This document shows positions 17,575 to 25,744 of a DNA stretch of 32,722 bases, piece by piece. Position 1 is the stretch's first letter, and every line of letters begins with the position of its first letter. The translations under genes were made by a program, and so were the position numbers. The notes below the pieces were generated by a model that was not told where the DNA came from, made no database searches, and worked only from the letters and a program-made list of their open reading frames with translations. This stretch comes from Candidatus Heimdallarchaeota archaeon B3_Heim (GTDB lineage: Archaea > Asgardarchaeota > Heimdallarchaeia > Hodarchaeales > Hodarchaeaceae). The stretch spans positions 1-32,722 of the forward strand of contig NJBF01000040.1 in NCBI GenBank assembly GCA_003144275.1, read 5' to 3'.

Positions 17575-18560
17575 CTCTTTTCCAAAAATAGATTATTTTT
17601 CACTCGATATTCACTGAGGATACGTGTTTGAATTTTCTTATCATTCCCATTTTTTGAAATGAAATTATGGATAATATCTGAACATTTATTCCGATCTACC
17701 CCTTCTTTAAGCAATATTCTTACGAATATTTGTACAATTATCTGTATTACGATGATGGAAGGATTTTTTGAATAGAGGTGATTTTTATGAATGAACAGTA
17801 ACGTTTGTGAGTTCAAGGAAGAGATCTCAATTGACTGATCTAGTGATAATTGCTTTCTTACCTTTGTGGAACTCTCAAATTGAAATTTCTTTTGTAAAGG
17901 TAAGAAAATTATATTATCAGTCTCTTTTATCGCATTCTGAGATTCAGATGGGAGTGAATTGATATAGAATAAGAAATCGTCAATATCTACGATATCTCCT
18001 CTCCCTGCAACAATGTAATCAGTTTGAAAAATCTCAGGAAGAATATCTCTCAGTGGTTTGGAATAATAGACCCCCTGGAATAATTTGTCAAATACATCAA
18101 TGCCCATAATATAGGTGTTTTTACTTAATTTTTGTAACAATCGCTTAATGGCTACTGTTAGATCAATATATCGTCCACTGTTGGAAATTCCAATCATCCA
18201 TGGTACACTAAGATCTGTTTGTGACAACAAACTTTCCAACATTTCAACACGTAAGCCTAATAATGAGTGAATGAATAAATCTGTCTCCTTTTCCACGTGA
18301 GACAGCGAAAGAAGAACCATGAGAGCTACTTTAGCATTAGGTAATTGTTTTTGATATAAAGAAATTGATTGATTGATTAATTCAGTATGAGAAAGGAGTG
18401 GGGGGTCAAAAGATCCCTGAATAACCAATATATGATCATAATGGTTACTGTCTGTATTGCCCCTTACTATGTGAATAAGAGGCCCTTGGGTCTTGAAATC
18501 TTGTAGAAGTTTTTGGGCTATCCACTCTACTTCAATAGTCGATTTTAGATACTTTTCCAT
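17535..18560 (-). CDS. NMNAT/NadD-like nucleotidyltransferase
   Basis: A 341-residue protein with a nucleotidylyl-transferase Rossmann fold. Key elements are VIQGSFDPPLLSHTELI (about 46-62), the GxFxPxxxxH motif that binds the ATP phosphates; an internal MGIDVFDKLFQGVYY segment (about 153-167), like the substrate-binding region of NMN adenylyltransferases; and ESSTKVRKQL (about 229-238), the counterpart of the ISSTxxR ATP-binding motif. The last 90 residues are helical and not part of the core fold. The ATG has a GGAG-type SD about nine bases ahead. It overlaps the downstream CinA-like gene by 40 bases, so the pair is one transcription unit and may correspond to a fused protein elsewhere. NMN or NaMN adenylylation is the best guess; other nucleotidyltransfer activities are possible. 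Confidence 0.7.
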   Translation of the reverse strand: MEKYLKSTIEVEWIAQKLLQDFKTQGPLIHIVRGNTDSNHYDHILVIQGSFDPPLLSHTELINQSISLYQKQLPNAKVALMVLLSLSHVEKETDLFIHSLLGLRVEMLESLLSQTDLSVPWMIGISNSGRYIDLTVAIKRLLQKLSKNTYIMGIDVFDKLFQGVYYSKPLRDILPEIFQTDYIVAGRGDIVDIDDFLFYINSLPSESQNAIKETDNIIFLPLQKKFQFESSTKVRKQLSLDQSIEISSLNSQTLLFIHKNHLYSKNPSIIVIQIIVQIFVRILLKEGVDRNKCSDIIHNFISKNGNDKKIQTRILSEYRVKNNLFLEKRCYELLKEHSLIN

Positions 18561-18724
18561 CTATTTTCTCCACGTAATAACAAAAAAAATCAGGTAACTG
18601 TTTCAATCTGTTATCAGAAAACACGAGTTAAAATATTCGTGTGTGACTCAAAAGGACAAACCCAAACCTTTTTTCTCATAGCTTAAAACTCGCTATTCGC
18701 TATCTATTATGGAAGTGTCAATCA

Positions 18725-19804
18725 ATGATTGAAGAAACAGAATTTCTAGACTTGTTTATTCCAGGACCAGTTAATGTATCAAAGGATAGTCGTGAAATGA
18801 TGACTTATCCAATGATTGCTCATCGAAGTAATACCATGAGCGAATTACATAATGATATCGCACATTACTTGCAGAAAATGCTCTTTACTACCAACCAGAT
18901 AATTCTCTCTACTTCTTCATCAACGGGATTAATGGAAGCAGCGATGCGGAATTGTGTAAATAAGAATTCAGTACTAAATGTAGTAAACGGGGCATTTGCT
19001 GAACGATGGAGTAAAATCGGTTCGGCAAACGGAAAAAAAACGGATATTCTACAAATTGACTGGGGAAAGGCAGTAACACCTAAACAATTACAAGAAAAGC
19101 TTGAAAGTAATACATACGACGCAGTCTGTCTAACACATAATGAGACATCAACTGGCGTTGCTACACCACTTCAAGATTTATATAAAACTGTTAAAGACAA
19201 TAATTGTCTTCTTCTGGTTGATGCTGTATCTGGGGCAGGTGGATTAGAGGCCCGAATTGATGATTGGGAGATCGACGTTTACCTATTTGGACTTCAAAAA
19301 TGTATTGCCCTCTCTCCAGGTCTAGCTGTTGCCTCAGTGTCAGATGCTGCATTAGAGATGGCAAAAAAAACTCCAAATCGAGGATTATATTTTGACTTCT
19401 TAGATCTCAAGAAATATCATGATCGTGGCATGCAACCAGCGACCCCTGTTATTCCTATCTACTATCAACTTCAATACAAGCTCCATCAGATCGTTGATGA
19501 AGAAGGAATAGAAAACCGGTGGGCACGACATCAACAATTGGCAGATTATACCCGAGATTGGGTGAAAAGTAAGAAGTTGTCACTATTTGCAGAGGAGGCG
19601 GTTGCTTCAAATACCGTTACCTGTGTAAACAGTAAAGGTATTGATGTAGCAAAGCTCAAAGCAGATCTCATGAAAAAAGGCTATTTCTTCGCAACAGGAT
19701 ATGGAAAATTCAAAGAAACTAATTTTCGTATTGCACACATGGGGGATCGTACATTAGACGAAGTGAAAGCCTATTTAACCACAATTGAAGAATTGACGAG
19801 TTAA
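18725..19804 (+). CDS. Class V PLP aminotransferase (serine/alanine-glyoxylate type)
   Basis: A fold-type I PLP enzyme of 359 residues, the usual length for the serine-pyruvate/alanine-glyoxylate aminotransferase group (also called soluble hydrogenase small-subunit-like). Visible marks are LFIPGPVNVS at the N-terminus (10-19), the IAHRSNTMSEL segment (31-41), a cofactor-phosphate loop SSSTGLMEAAM (64-74), HNETSTGVATPL (138-149), PLP-ring Asp166 in LVDAVSG, Lys192 in GLQKCIALSPGL as Schiff-base lysine, and a C-terminal FRIAHMGD (about 336-343). It is monocistronic, divergent from the NMNAT-like gene. The ATG has no clear SD. Substrates could be serine, alanine or phosphoserine with glyoxylate, pyruvate or another keto acid; motifs do not settle this. 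No signs of transfer. Confidence 0.88.
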   Translation: MIEETEFLDLFIPGPVNVSKDSREMMTYPMIAHRSNTMSELHNDIAHYLQKMLFTTNQIILSTSSSTGLMEAAMRNCVNKNSVLNVVNGAFAERWSKIGSANGKKTDILQIDWGKAVTPKQLQEKLESNTYDAVCLTHNETSTGVATPLQDLYKTVKDNNCLLLVDAVSGAGGLEARIDDWEIDVYLFGLQKCIALSPGLAVASVSDAALEMAKKTPNRGLYFDFLDLKKYHDRGMQPATPVIPIYYQLQYKLHQIVDEEGIENRWARHQQLADYTRDWVKSKKLSLFAEEAVASNTVTCVNSKGIDVAKLKADLMKKGYFFATGYGKFKETNFRIAHMGDRTLDEVKAYLTTIEELTS

Positions 19805-19904
19805 ATTAATGAGAATTTAGAGCTACTTATGATTTCAATTGTGCTTATATCGCATCAAGAGAGACAGAGGTTACTTCAAATAAGACCGTCAGAATTCGCA
19901 GATG

Positions 19905-19912
19905 TTATAAAG
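19905..19912 (+). promoter_or_regulatory. Candidate TATA box for the AAA/STAND ATPase gene
   Basis: TTATAAAG lies about 65 bases ahead of the GTG start at 19976. The 171-base gap has no other strong box. Weak evidence because A+T-rich DNA gives such matches often. Confidence 0.25.
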
Positions 19913-19975
19913 GCTTAAATTTTGATGACAGGTACTACTATTCAAAAATGAGATTAACGTCGGACAGTATCAGCA

Positions 19976-22288
19976 GTGGCTGAAATATTTGATGCAATCA
20001 TCCTTGGCAAAGTAAATCCTTTCCGGAGTACCTCAATTGGGGATCCTTGGCAGACGGATGTAATTGATGTACCTGAGTACAACGAGAAAGCAACACGTAT
20101 CGTACTGGAAACTCTAGATGAAGTACGTTCCACAGGACGATCAGGTATGTGCATGATCTTAGGGGATGCTGGAGTAGGTAAAACACATGTTCTAGCGCGT
20201 TTACGTCGCATTGCTGAAGAAAATAAGTACTTATTTGTGAGTGTACGCCCTCTTGGTGACCTAACCAGAATTTACGGCCATATTCTCCAAGAATTGATGA
20301 TATCTCTCAGAAAAAAGGATGAGGAGGATCAATACAGCCCATTAGAACATTTTATTGGTGATGTTATTTCACGGGCATTAAGCGATGGTCTGCCAGATAA
20401 CCCTTCAGCGCAACATCTAGCCTCCAGCTTTGACCAAAATCCGATGAAAATCTTTTCTTATAAGCCTGAACGATTCTATTCATCAAATCTGAGGAAAATG
20501 GCTATCAATTATCTCGCTTCTTCCGCTCCCGACATCGATATACAATTTTTAGAAGTTCTGTTCCATGTTCTGAACCCCACCATGCGTGCTACAGCTTTCA
20601 AGTGGTTATCTGGGATAGAAATTTCCCAAAAAGATTTGGATAGATTAGAAGTTCCTCATTCGATTAATTCCGAGAATCGAGCATTATCGATCATTCAAAC
20701 AATAGCCTCACTCGCTCAAAGACCTATCTTACTTTCATTTGACCAATTAGAGTCAATATATATTCGTTTTAAGCGTGATAATGGCATTCAACTTTTATTT
20801 GATTCATTAACTAATCTATATAACCAATGTCGGCATCTTCTCGTTCTTGCTATGTGTCAATCACTTGTTTGGAATGAATCCATCACCAAAGAAGTTCCAG
20901 AATATGCCCGTCAGCGTATTGACTATATCACACGTCTAGAACGGTTGTCACACAAAAATGCGGTGGCTTTAGTTAAAGCACGTTTTGATACCATGTTTTT
21001 AGATTCGGGAGTTATCCCTCCGTACGCTACTTACCCCTTTAAAGATGATTTTATTGCTAAAACCGCTGATAAAACCGATGGAAATCCACGATTGTTCCTT
21101 CGACATTTAAGGGATCGAATAAACGAATTTAAAGATCAAGGAGAAATCCGAGAACTTACAGTGGTAGATATTACAACAGAAGTTCAAAAGGAAGCTGTTG
21201 CTGGGGTTCCCCCTATGACTCCGGATGAGGTTGTTTCGGCAGCTTCTTCGTCGCTTTCTCAAGATAGCGTAAATGCTTTACAATCCTTATCTGAAGTAGA
21301 GAAAGAAGCTCTTACCGGATTATTCACTGAACCAGATATGATGTCGGTCGAACCAGCTCCACTAGCCACAAGAGCTGAAGAAGCATTAGAAGTTTTAGAT
21401 GATTTGGCCCCAGTGATGCCTTCTTCATCAACACCAACTGAAATAATTTCTTTTCTCGAATCAAAATGGGCAAAATATGCCCAAGAATTTGAAATGGAAA
21501 TATTTGCTTTTCCCCATCCAGTTCGCCGAGATTTCTGCAAGGGAGTTCTTTATGAAATCTTAAACGCAGCCATCGAGAAAAAGCGTCCGATTTATGGAAT
21601 CAATCTACTGAACGTGCGCATCGATCGGAATCTTGTTGAGAAAGATACCAAAGGATTGGACCTTGTATTTACATATCAAACTCCTCGTGGGCCAACTTCA
21701 GTGGGCATTGAAATAAATAACAGTGAACACGGCTCCACAGTATTTCAGAGTCTTCGTCGGTTAAAAAAATTAGTAAAGGGTAATATTCGGTATGCCTTTA
21801 TTCTCAGAGATGAAGAATTGTCTCTACAAAGGACCGCTACAAAATCTTTGGATCTCGCTGAATCTTTAACCGATTATGGCGGTCTCTATTACATAGATTT
21901 TCTATCAAATCAAGCTTTACTCGCTACGAAGAAATTACTTGATCTAGCGTCTGCTGGCGATTTAGTTTTAGGATCACAGACTGTAAGTAGAAATCAAGCA
22001 TTATCATTTATCTTTGAGGAATGTTTAAGTCGAATAACAATTTTTCAAACAGTATTCTCTCATTTACAATCTTCTCAGGAACCCGGTGTTCGAAGAACGG
22101 GTTACACGTCCGAATCATCTGAAGCAGTTGAAGCAATTGTCACCATTCTGAAATTTAATCCTAGGATGACAACTGATCGTTTATGTATGCTTCTCAATCG
22201 TAATGAGCAAGAATTAAACCCGATTCTAAAAATGCTTGCCATCCGCGGTTTGATTTCATTCGATGGCAAAAATATTAATTTGCTTTAA
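19976..22288 (+). CDS. AAA/STAND-type P-loop ATPase with a nuclease-like C-terminal region
   Basis: A 770-residue soluble protein. The N-terminus resembles a group of large bacterial and archaeal ATPases beginning NPFR...GDPW...DVPEYN. Walker A is GDAGVGKT (63-70), and Walker B-like LLSFDQLES has Asp256 and Glu259. A sensor/lid region with DGNPRLFLRHLRD (about 365) follows. Residues about 420-490 are an acidic, Ser/Ala/Pro-rich linker. The C-terminal part contains KGLDLVFTY...VGIEINNSEHG with Asp562 and Glu579, spaced like the D...ExK of PD-(D/E)xK nucleases but with Asn581 for the lysine. The last 55 residues (TTDRLCMLLNRNEQEL...RGLISFDG) look like a winged helix. The start is GTG; an in-frame TAA lies a few codons upstream and no SD is visible. 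The role is unknown; DNA binding or defence is possible. Confidence 0.7.
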   Translation: MAEIFDAIILGKVNPFRSTSIGDPWQTDVIDVPEYNEKATRIVLETLDEVRSTGRSGMCMILGDAGVGKTHVLARLRRIAEENKYLFVSVRPLGDLTRIYGHILQELMISLRKKDEEDQYSPLEHFIGDVISRALSDGLPDNPSAQHLASSFDQNPMKIFSYKPERFYSSNLRKMAINYLASSAPDIDIQFLEVLFHVLNPTMRATAFKWLSGIEISQKDLDRLEVPHSINSENRALSIIQTIASLAQRPILLSFDQLESIYIRFKRDNGIQLLFDSLTNLYNQCRHLLVLAMCQSLVWNESITKEVPEYARQRIDYITRLERLSHKNAVALVKARFDTMFLDSGVIPPYATYPFKDDFIAKTADKTDGNPRLFLRHLRDRINEFKDQGEIRELTVVDITTEVQKEAVAGVPPMTPDEVVSAASSSLSQDSVNALQSLSEVEKEALTGLFTEPDMMSVEPAPLATRAEEALEVLDDLAPVMPSSSTPTEIISFLESKWAKYAQEFEMEIFAFPHPVRRDFCKGVLYEILNAAIEKKRPIYGINLLNVRIDRNLVEKDTKGLDLVFTYQTPRGPTSVGIEINNSEHGSTVFQSLRRLKKLVKGNIRYAFILRDEELSLQRTATKSLDLAESLTDYGGLYYIDFLSNQALLATKKLLDLASAGDLVLGSQTVSRNQALSFIFEECLSRITIFQTVFSHLQSSQEPGVRRTGYTSESSEAVEAIVTILKFNPRMTTDRLCMLLNRNEQELNPILKMLAIRGLISFDGKNINLL

Positions 22289-22305
22289 ATCCAAGAAAAT
22301 TAAAA

Positions 22306-22767
22306 TTATGAGATTTCCCATGGCTTAAACGCAAATTTTTGGGGAAATCGTTTTCGTTCTATGAAAAATTGCCCTTTTTTGGTTATCAGAGATAAAAATT
22401 CTAGCTCCTTTTGAGTTTCTGCTGTATCCCGTCCATTAATAGATATTAATTCTTCGATTGGGACAAAATCATTAGAAAGATTTTGAATTAAGAGATCAAG
22501 TCCTTTAATATAATCAATTCGAATTCTTGATTGATTACGTTCTATGTTAAATGGAGAAACAATAATTTTCCAATTTCCATCGGATTCAACAACTTTTCCA
22601 AAGGAAGTTAGATAAACCATCAATTTAAGTACTTCACTTGCATCTGGACTGCAAGATCCAATCGTTCGAGCAATTTGAAAGGAGGAAAGTCCTTTATCAA
22701 TTCCTTCAAACATTTCAACGATTCGTGGCATCCATTTAAAAGGATATTTACGCTCATCGATTCTCAT
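22306..22767 (-). CDS. Winged-helix-like protein of unknown function
   Basis: A 153-residue protein convergent with the ATPase gene (17 bases between stops). Residues about 25-70 (KGLSSFQIARTIGSCSPDASEVLKLM...FGKVVESDGNWKIIV) look like a winged helix: helix, helix, recognition helix, then a wing. A second similar helical segment (about 100-140: FVPIEELISINGRDTAETQKELEFL) may repeat the fold, so it could be a tandem winged-helix protein. There are no zinc or enzyme motifs. It has one cysteine and is basic near the end. No strong SD precedes the ATG. It could be a transcription regulator or a partner of the neighbouring ATPase; both are inference. Confidence 0.55.
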   Translation of the reverse strand: MRIDERKYPFKWMPRIVEMFEGIDKGLSSFQIARTIGSCSPDASEVLKLMVYLTSFGKVVESDGNWKIIVSPFNIERNQSRIRIDYIKGLDLLIQNLSNDFVPIEELISINGRDTAETQKELEFLSLITKKGQFFIERKRFPQKFAFKPWEIS

Positions 22768-22833
22768 AACTGCTCTCCACGTTATACTATGTCATTCGAA
22801 AGATAATTCGACAGTTGAGACTCCAATTATTAG

Positions 22834-23067
22834 ATATTCTTTAGATTTTTCGTACACATCGGTTCTTCCTCGAAAAATGTAATAGTTAAAGAAATATGGT
22901 CGTCAGGAGTAATGGGTGAGAATACTAAAGAACATTCACTATTTCTCCAGTTGTCCAATGAACGAATTTTAATCGTAACAGGATGTAGTCACCCGTCTCT
23001 AACTCAATTTTTGAATAGTGCACGTACTTTAGACAAAAACCACGGTATTTTAGATAGGTTTCATTAG
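22834..23067 (+). pseudogene. Remnant of a metallo-beta-lactamase-fold hydrolase (dihydropterin-phosphate synthase-like)
   Basis: In the 341-base gap before the LarE gene, a plus-strand frame is open from a TAG at 22831-22833 to a TAG at 23065-23067 (77 codons). It reads SSGVMGENTKEHSLFLQL then RILIVTGCSHPSLTQFLN, which matches the C-terminal half of the MBL-fold group whose members read tGEI...kEqsL and GLvvvtGCsHpGi. The GCSHP histidine is a metal ligand there. The N-terminal HxHxDH half is missing, and the frame stops shortly after GCSHP, before the family's final HLH-type motif. An ATG at 22912 has an AGGAG only two bases away, too close for a normal SD. It is best read as a dead fragment; a short expressed peptide cannot be excluded. 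Confidence 0.6.
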
Positions 23068-23108
23068 CTTAAAGAATTACTAATGATCATAATAAATCTC
23101 ATTATACT

Positions 23109-23906
23109 TTAATCAGGTGTAATCGGCCGATAACCCTCCAGATCAAGGGTGACATAGCGATAACCCAATTTTTTCAACTCCTGTACGATCAAGGTGATAT
23201 CTTTTGTGCAGATATCTTTAATCGACTCTGGAGCTAACTCAATACGTGCAAGATTTCCATGATTACGTATTCTTAGCTGGGATGATAAGTTTAATGTCCG
23301 TAGGAAGGTTTCAGCATTTTCTACTCGTGTTAGACCTTTAATCGATATATCTTCTCCATACGGAATTCTTGAAGCAAGACACGCCATCGCAGGTTTCTTC
23401 GCAACGGATAATTCATAAAATTCAGCAATTTGCCGAACTTCCAGTTTAGTAAGTCCACCTTGGCGTAAAGGGCTGTATACAGATAAAGTTTCAAGAGCTT
23501 TCAATCCTGGCCTATGACCATCTGTATCAGAGGCGTTAGTCCCATCAACAACAATTTCATAGCCTTCTCTCATCGCTAAATCATGTAATTGTGAAAAAAT
23601 TAATCTCTTACAATGAAAACAACGATCAGGAGGGTTTTTCCAGAAAATATGCTCCTTATTCACCTTTACATTTAACACTTCATGAGGGAGATCCAGTTGG
23701 TTCGCAATTTCCTTTGCTTCGTCTATTTCCTGCCTTGATATCCACTCAGAAGTGACCGTAATAAGTTTTAAATTGCTAGTAACGTCTTGTATAATTCTAG
23801 CAACGACAGTACTATCAACTCCTCCCGAAAAAGCAATAAGAACCGCTTTACCAACGAGAGGAGAAATGGCTTGAGTAATTTTATATTTTAGTGCAGTTGT
23901 TAACAT
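23109..23906 (-). CDS. larE: LarE-type ATP-dependent sacrificial sulfur transferase (PP-loop)
   Basis: LarE donates sulfur when the nickel-pincer cofactor of lactate racemase and related enzymes is built from a pyridinium precursor. The 265 residues show the PP-loop SGGVDST (27-33), a pair CFHCK (Cys96, Cys99), VDGTNASD (120-127), and KPAMACLASRIPYG, where Cys176 sits at the place of the sacrificial cysteine of the Lactobacillus enzyme. Near the C-terminus is RIRNHGNLARIEL, the family's R-x-R-x-H...ARIE strand. The ATG follows an AGGAG SD by nine bases. It is second in a unit with the GHMP kinase, 17 bases downstream of it. No larA, larB or larC lies in the window, so the client is unknown. 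Confidence 0.88.
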   Translation of the reverse strand: MLTTALKYKITQAISPLVGKAVLIAFSGGVDSTVVARIIQDVTSNLKLITVTSEWISRQEIDEAKEIANQLDLPHEVLNVKVNKEHIFWKNPPDRCFHCKRLIFSQLHDLAMREGYEIVVDGTNASDTDGHRPGLKALETLSVYSPLRQGGLTKLEVRQIAEFYELSVAKKPAMACLASRIPYGEDISIKGLTRVENAETFLRTLNLSSQLRIRNHGNLARIELAPESIKDICTKDITLIVQELKKLGYRYVTLDLEGYRPITPD

Positions 23907-23923
23907 AATTCTATACTCCTGTT

Positions 23924-24976
23924 CTATTTTTTTATTCTAGCTCCAGGAACAACATGACCAGAATACACCACTCCCCCGGAAAGCTCCATAGCTTGTTGTA
24001 CTTCTTTCTCACACCCTGGACAAAAAGCAATCATACATCCTCCATTTCCACTCCCCGTTATTTTGCATCCTAATGCGCCTGCTTCTTTAGCAGCCTTAAT
24101 CATCTTTTCAATCTTTGGTGTACTAATGTGAAGAAGATCCTTGAGCGATGTGTGATGAGAATTAATTAGATCTCCAATAACTTGATGGTTAAAATTTCCT
24201 TTGTTTGTCTTAAATTCAGAGTAGGCACTTTTAGTAATATTAAAGTTCTGGACTGCAGCTGTTAGGCAGGATCGAGCATACACATCTCTAATTTCTTCAG
24301 GATTAAACTTTGACTTATCAATATCCATAATACTGTTTGATCCAAGTTCATGAAGAGCATTATTAACGCCTTGTTTGATCATTGCTAATGTAGTCAGAGT
24401 ATCCTTTTTTTCTTGGGAATCACCAATCAATAAGCTAGGGAATGAATCCAAAAGCTTCGTACACCGAACAGGATTAAATTCCTCATAATTGACAAAACCA
24501 TGAGCAATCACCATGTGATCCTGCATTCCTCCAGGTTCATTAAATTCTACGACTTCTGCTTGATAAGCGAATTCAGTCAGTTCCATTGGAGACAATGAGT
24601 GATCAAATAGCTCGGACAAGAATTTGAGCCATACAACTACCAAAGCACTGGAGGACGACAAACCTGCCTGAATTGGAATTCCACTCTGAATCTGAGCATT
24701 TATACCAATTTTGTGGGGAAGAATTCCCTCTCGTTGAAGAATACGAACGCTTGACTGAAGATAAGCCCTTTCTGGGAGAGGGTTATCCATAGTTGGGGTA
24801 AATGATTCTACATATCCTAAATCATCTAGTATTATCGAAATACGTGAACCTTGAGCTTTCTGACCACTAACTTCGATTTGTAAATCAATAGCTGCTGGGA
24901 TAACTGGTAAACCTAAATAATCCTGATGTTCTCCGAAAAGTACGATTCTTCCTGGCGCAGAAGCTTTTAAAACCAT
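23924..24976 (-). CDS. GHMP-family sugar kinase (galactokinase-like)
   Basis: A small-molecule kinase of 350 residues. The N-terminal APGRIVLFGEHQDYLGLPV (7-25) is the GHMP/galactokinase signature for the substrate hydroxyls. GIPIQAGLSSSSAL (99-112) is the glycine- and serine-rich ATP loop. NEPGGMQDHMV (146-156), with Asp153 as likely catalytic base, resembles the galactokinase GG-x-x-DQ element. The C-terminal ITGSGNGGCMIAF (about 315-327) is GHMP motif 3. The sequence mixes galactokinase-type (EHxDY) and mevalonate-kinase-type (LFGEH) features, so the sugar or isoprenoid substrate is not certain; a sugar is more likely. It is the first gene of a two-gene unit with larE. Confidence 0.8.
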   Translation of the reverse strand: MVLKASAPGRIVLFGEHQDYLGLPVIPAAIDLQIEVSGQKAQGSRISIILDDLGYVESFTPTMDNPLPERAYLQSSVRILQREGILPHKIGINAQIQSGIPIQAGLSSSSALVVVWLKFLSELFDHSLSPMELTEFAYQAEVVEFNEPGGMQDHMVIAHGFVNYEEFNPVRCTKLLDSFPSLLIGDSQEKKDTLTTLAMIKQGVNNALHELGSNSIMDIDKSKFNPEEIRDVYARSCLTAAVQNFNITKSAYSEFKTNKGNFNHQVIGDLINSHHTSLKDLLHISTPKIEKMIKAAKEAGALGCKITGSGNGGCMIAFCPGCEKEVQQAMELSGGVVYSGHVVPGARIKK

Positions 24977-25344
24977 TTTACTTCATCTACTAGGTGTTTA
25001 GAAGGTCACCATTGTGTAAATATTACCTAATTCTTTGAAATCTCTCAGATTACGAAAGACCTACTTAGGTTATAAGAAAGATTTTTCGATTTTTTCGGAT
25101 TTTGATGAGAAGTTCTAGATTGATTATTTCTATGCAAATTATCGATAATTAAAACTAGGGAGGATTATGTCGGAAAATTATTGCTTATTTATGCTTTATG
25201 TCGAATCTTTTCAGGCAGAACACAATTTATTCTCTTCTGTGAATCGTACATATGTAGTCAGTAGATTACTGACATATTATACGATATTATAAATAAGAAA
25301 TCAGTGAATTATCTGAAGTTAATCCTTTAAGTGAGAAATAGATC
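24977..25344. other. 368-base divergent gap with a doubtful 41-codon ORF
   Basis: This gap separates the divergent GHMP kinase and Mrr-like genes and must hold both promoters. One small plus-strand ORF (25167-25292, 41 codons, starting MSENYCLFMLY) has GGGAGG only three bases ahead of its ATG, closer than the five to nine bases typical of genes in this window. No family resemblance was seen. It is probably not a gene. Confidence 0.3.
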
Positions 25345-25725
25345 ATGACAATGAACATTTTATCAGATAACCTCCAAGAGTTAACTGTTACAGTTTTTGA
25401 ATCACTTGGATTTTCCACACATCATCCAGCTTTAATCTTTCAACACCCTCTTGCAGATTCCCGCTTGAATTTAGTAGTCAAATTACCGAATTCAACTGAT
25501 TTTGTCGGAGTTGCGATAAGGGACTTCAAACGAGTCGTGGGTATTAGACAGATAAGGTGTGTTGAAGAACTCATTGTAGCTTGTCCAGAAATTTCAAAAT
25601 TAATTGTTGTTTCATCCATGGGCTTTTCTTCAGCAGCAAAAAAGCTTGCAGAAGAGTTAGATATCAGTTTAGCAACAAAAAATGAACTAATTTCAATGCT
25701 TGTCAAACGCATTGAATTATCTTAA
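25345..25725 (+). CDS. Small Mrr-like restriction-endonuclease-fold protein, probably inactive
   Basis: A 126-residue protein whose middle looks like the core of Mrr-type endonuclease folds: a strand pair VGVAIRDFKRVVG (about 53-65), then IRQIRCVEELI, then a helix-strand unit SKLIVVSSMGFSSAAKKLAEEL (about 86-107) and a final strand-helix ISLATKNELISML. SSxGFSxxAxxLA is very like the VTs-xFs-x-A-x-x-A element of Mrr domains. However, the ExK or QxK triad element is missing: the strand expected to carry it reads VAIRDF. It is therefore probably a non-catalytic relative, common as stand-alone genes in archaea. Two ATGs (25345 and 25351) are close; no clear SD. It is convergent with the HemL-like gene. 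Confidence 0.6.
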   Translation: MTMNILSDNLQELTVTVFESLGFSTHHPALIFQHPLADSRLNLVVKLPNSTDFVGVAIRDFKRVVGIRQIRCVEELIVACPEISKLIVVSSMGFSSAAKKLAEELDISLATKNELISMLVKRIELS

Positions 25726-25744
25726 TTTTTACTACAAATATTAA

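Noticed and set aside
19976..22767. Considered a BREX- or DISARM-like defence locus
   Set aside because: No methylase, PglZ-like phosphatase, nuclease partner or integrase is nearby; the evidence supports only a single ATPase with an unclear C-terminal domain.
25167..25292. 41-codon ORF with a GGGAGG just upstream
   Set aside because: The SD is only three bases from the ATG, and no similarity or neighbour support exists.
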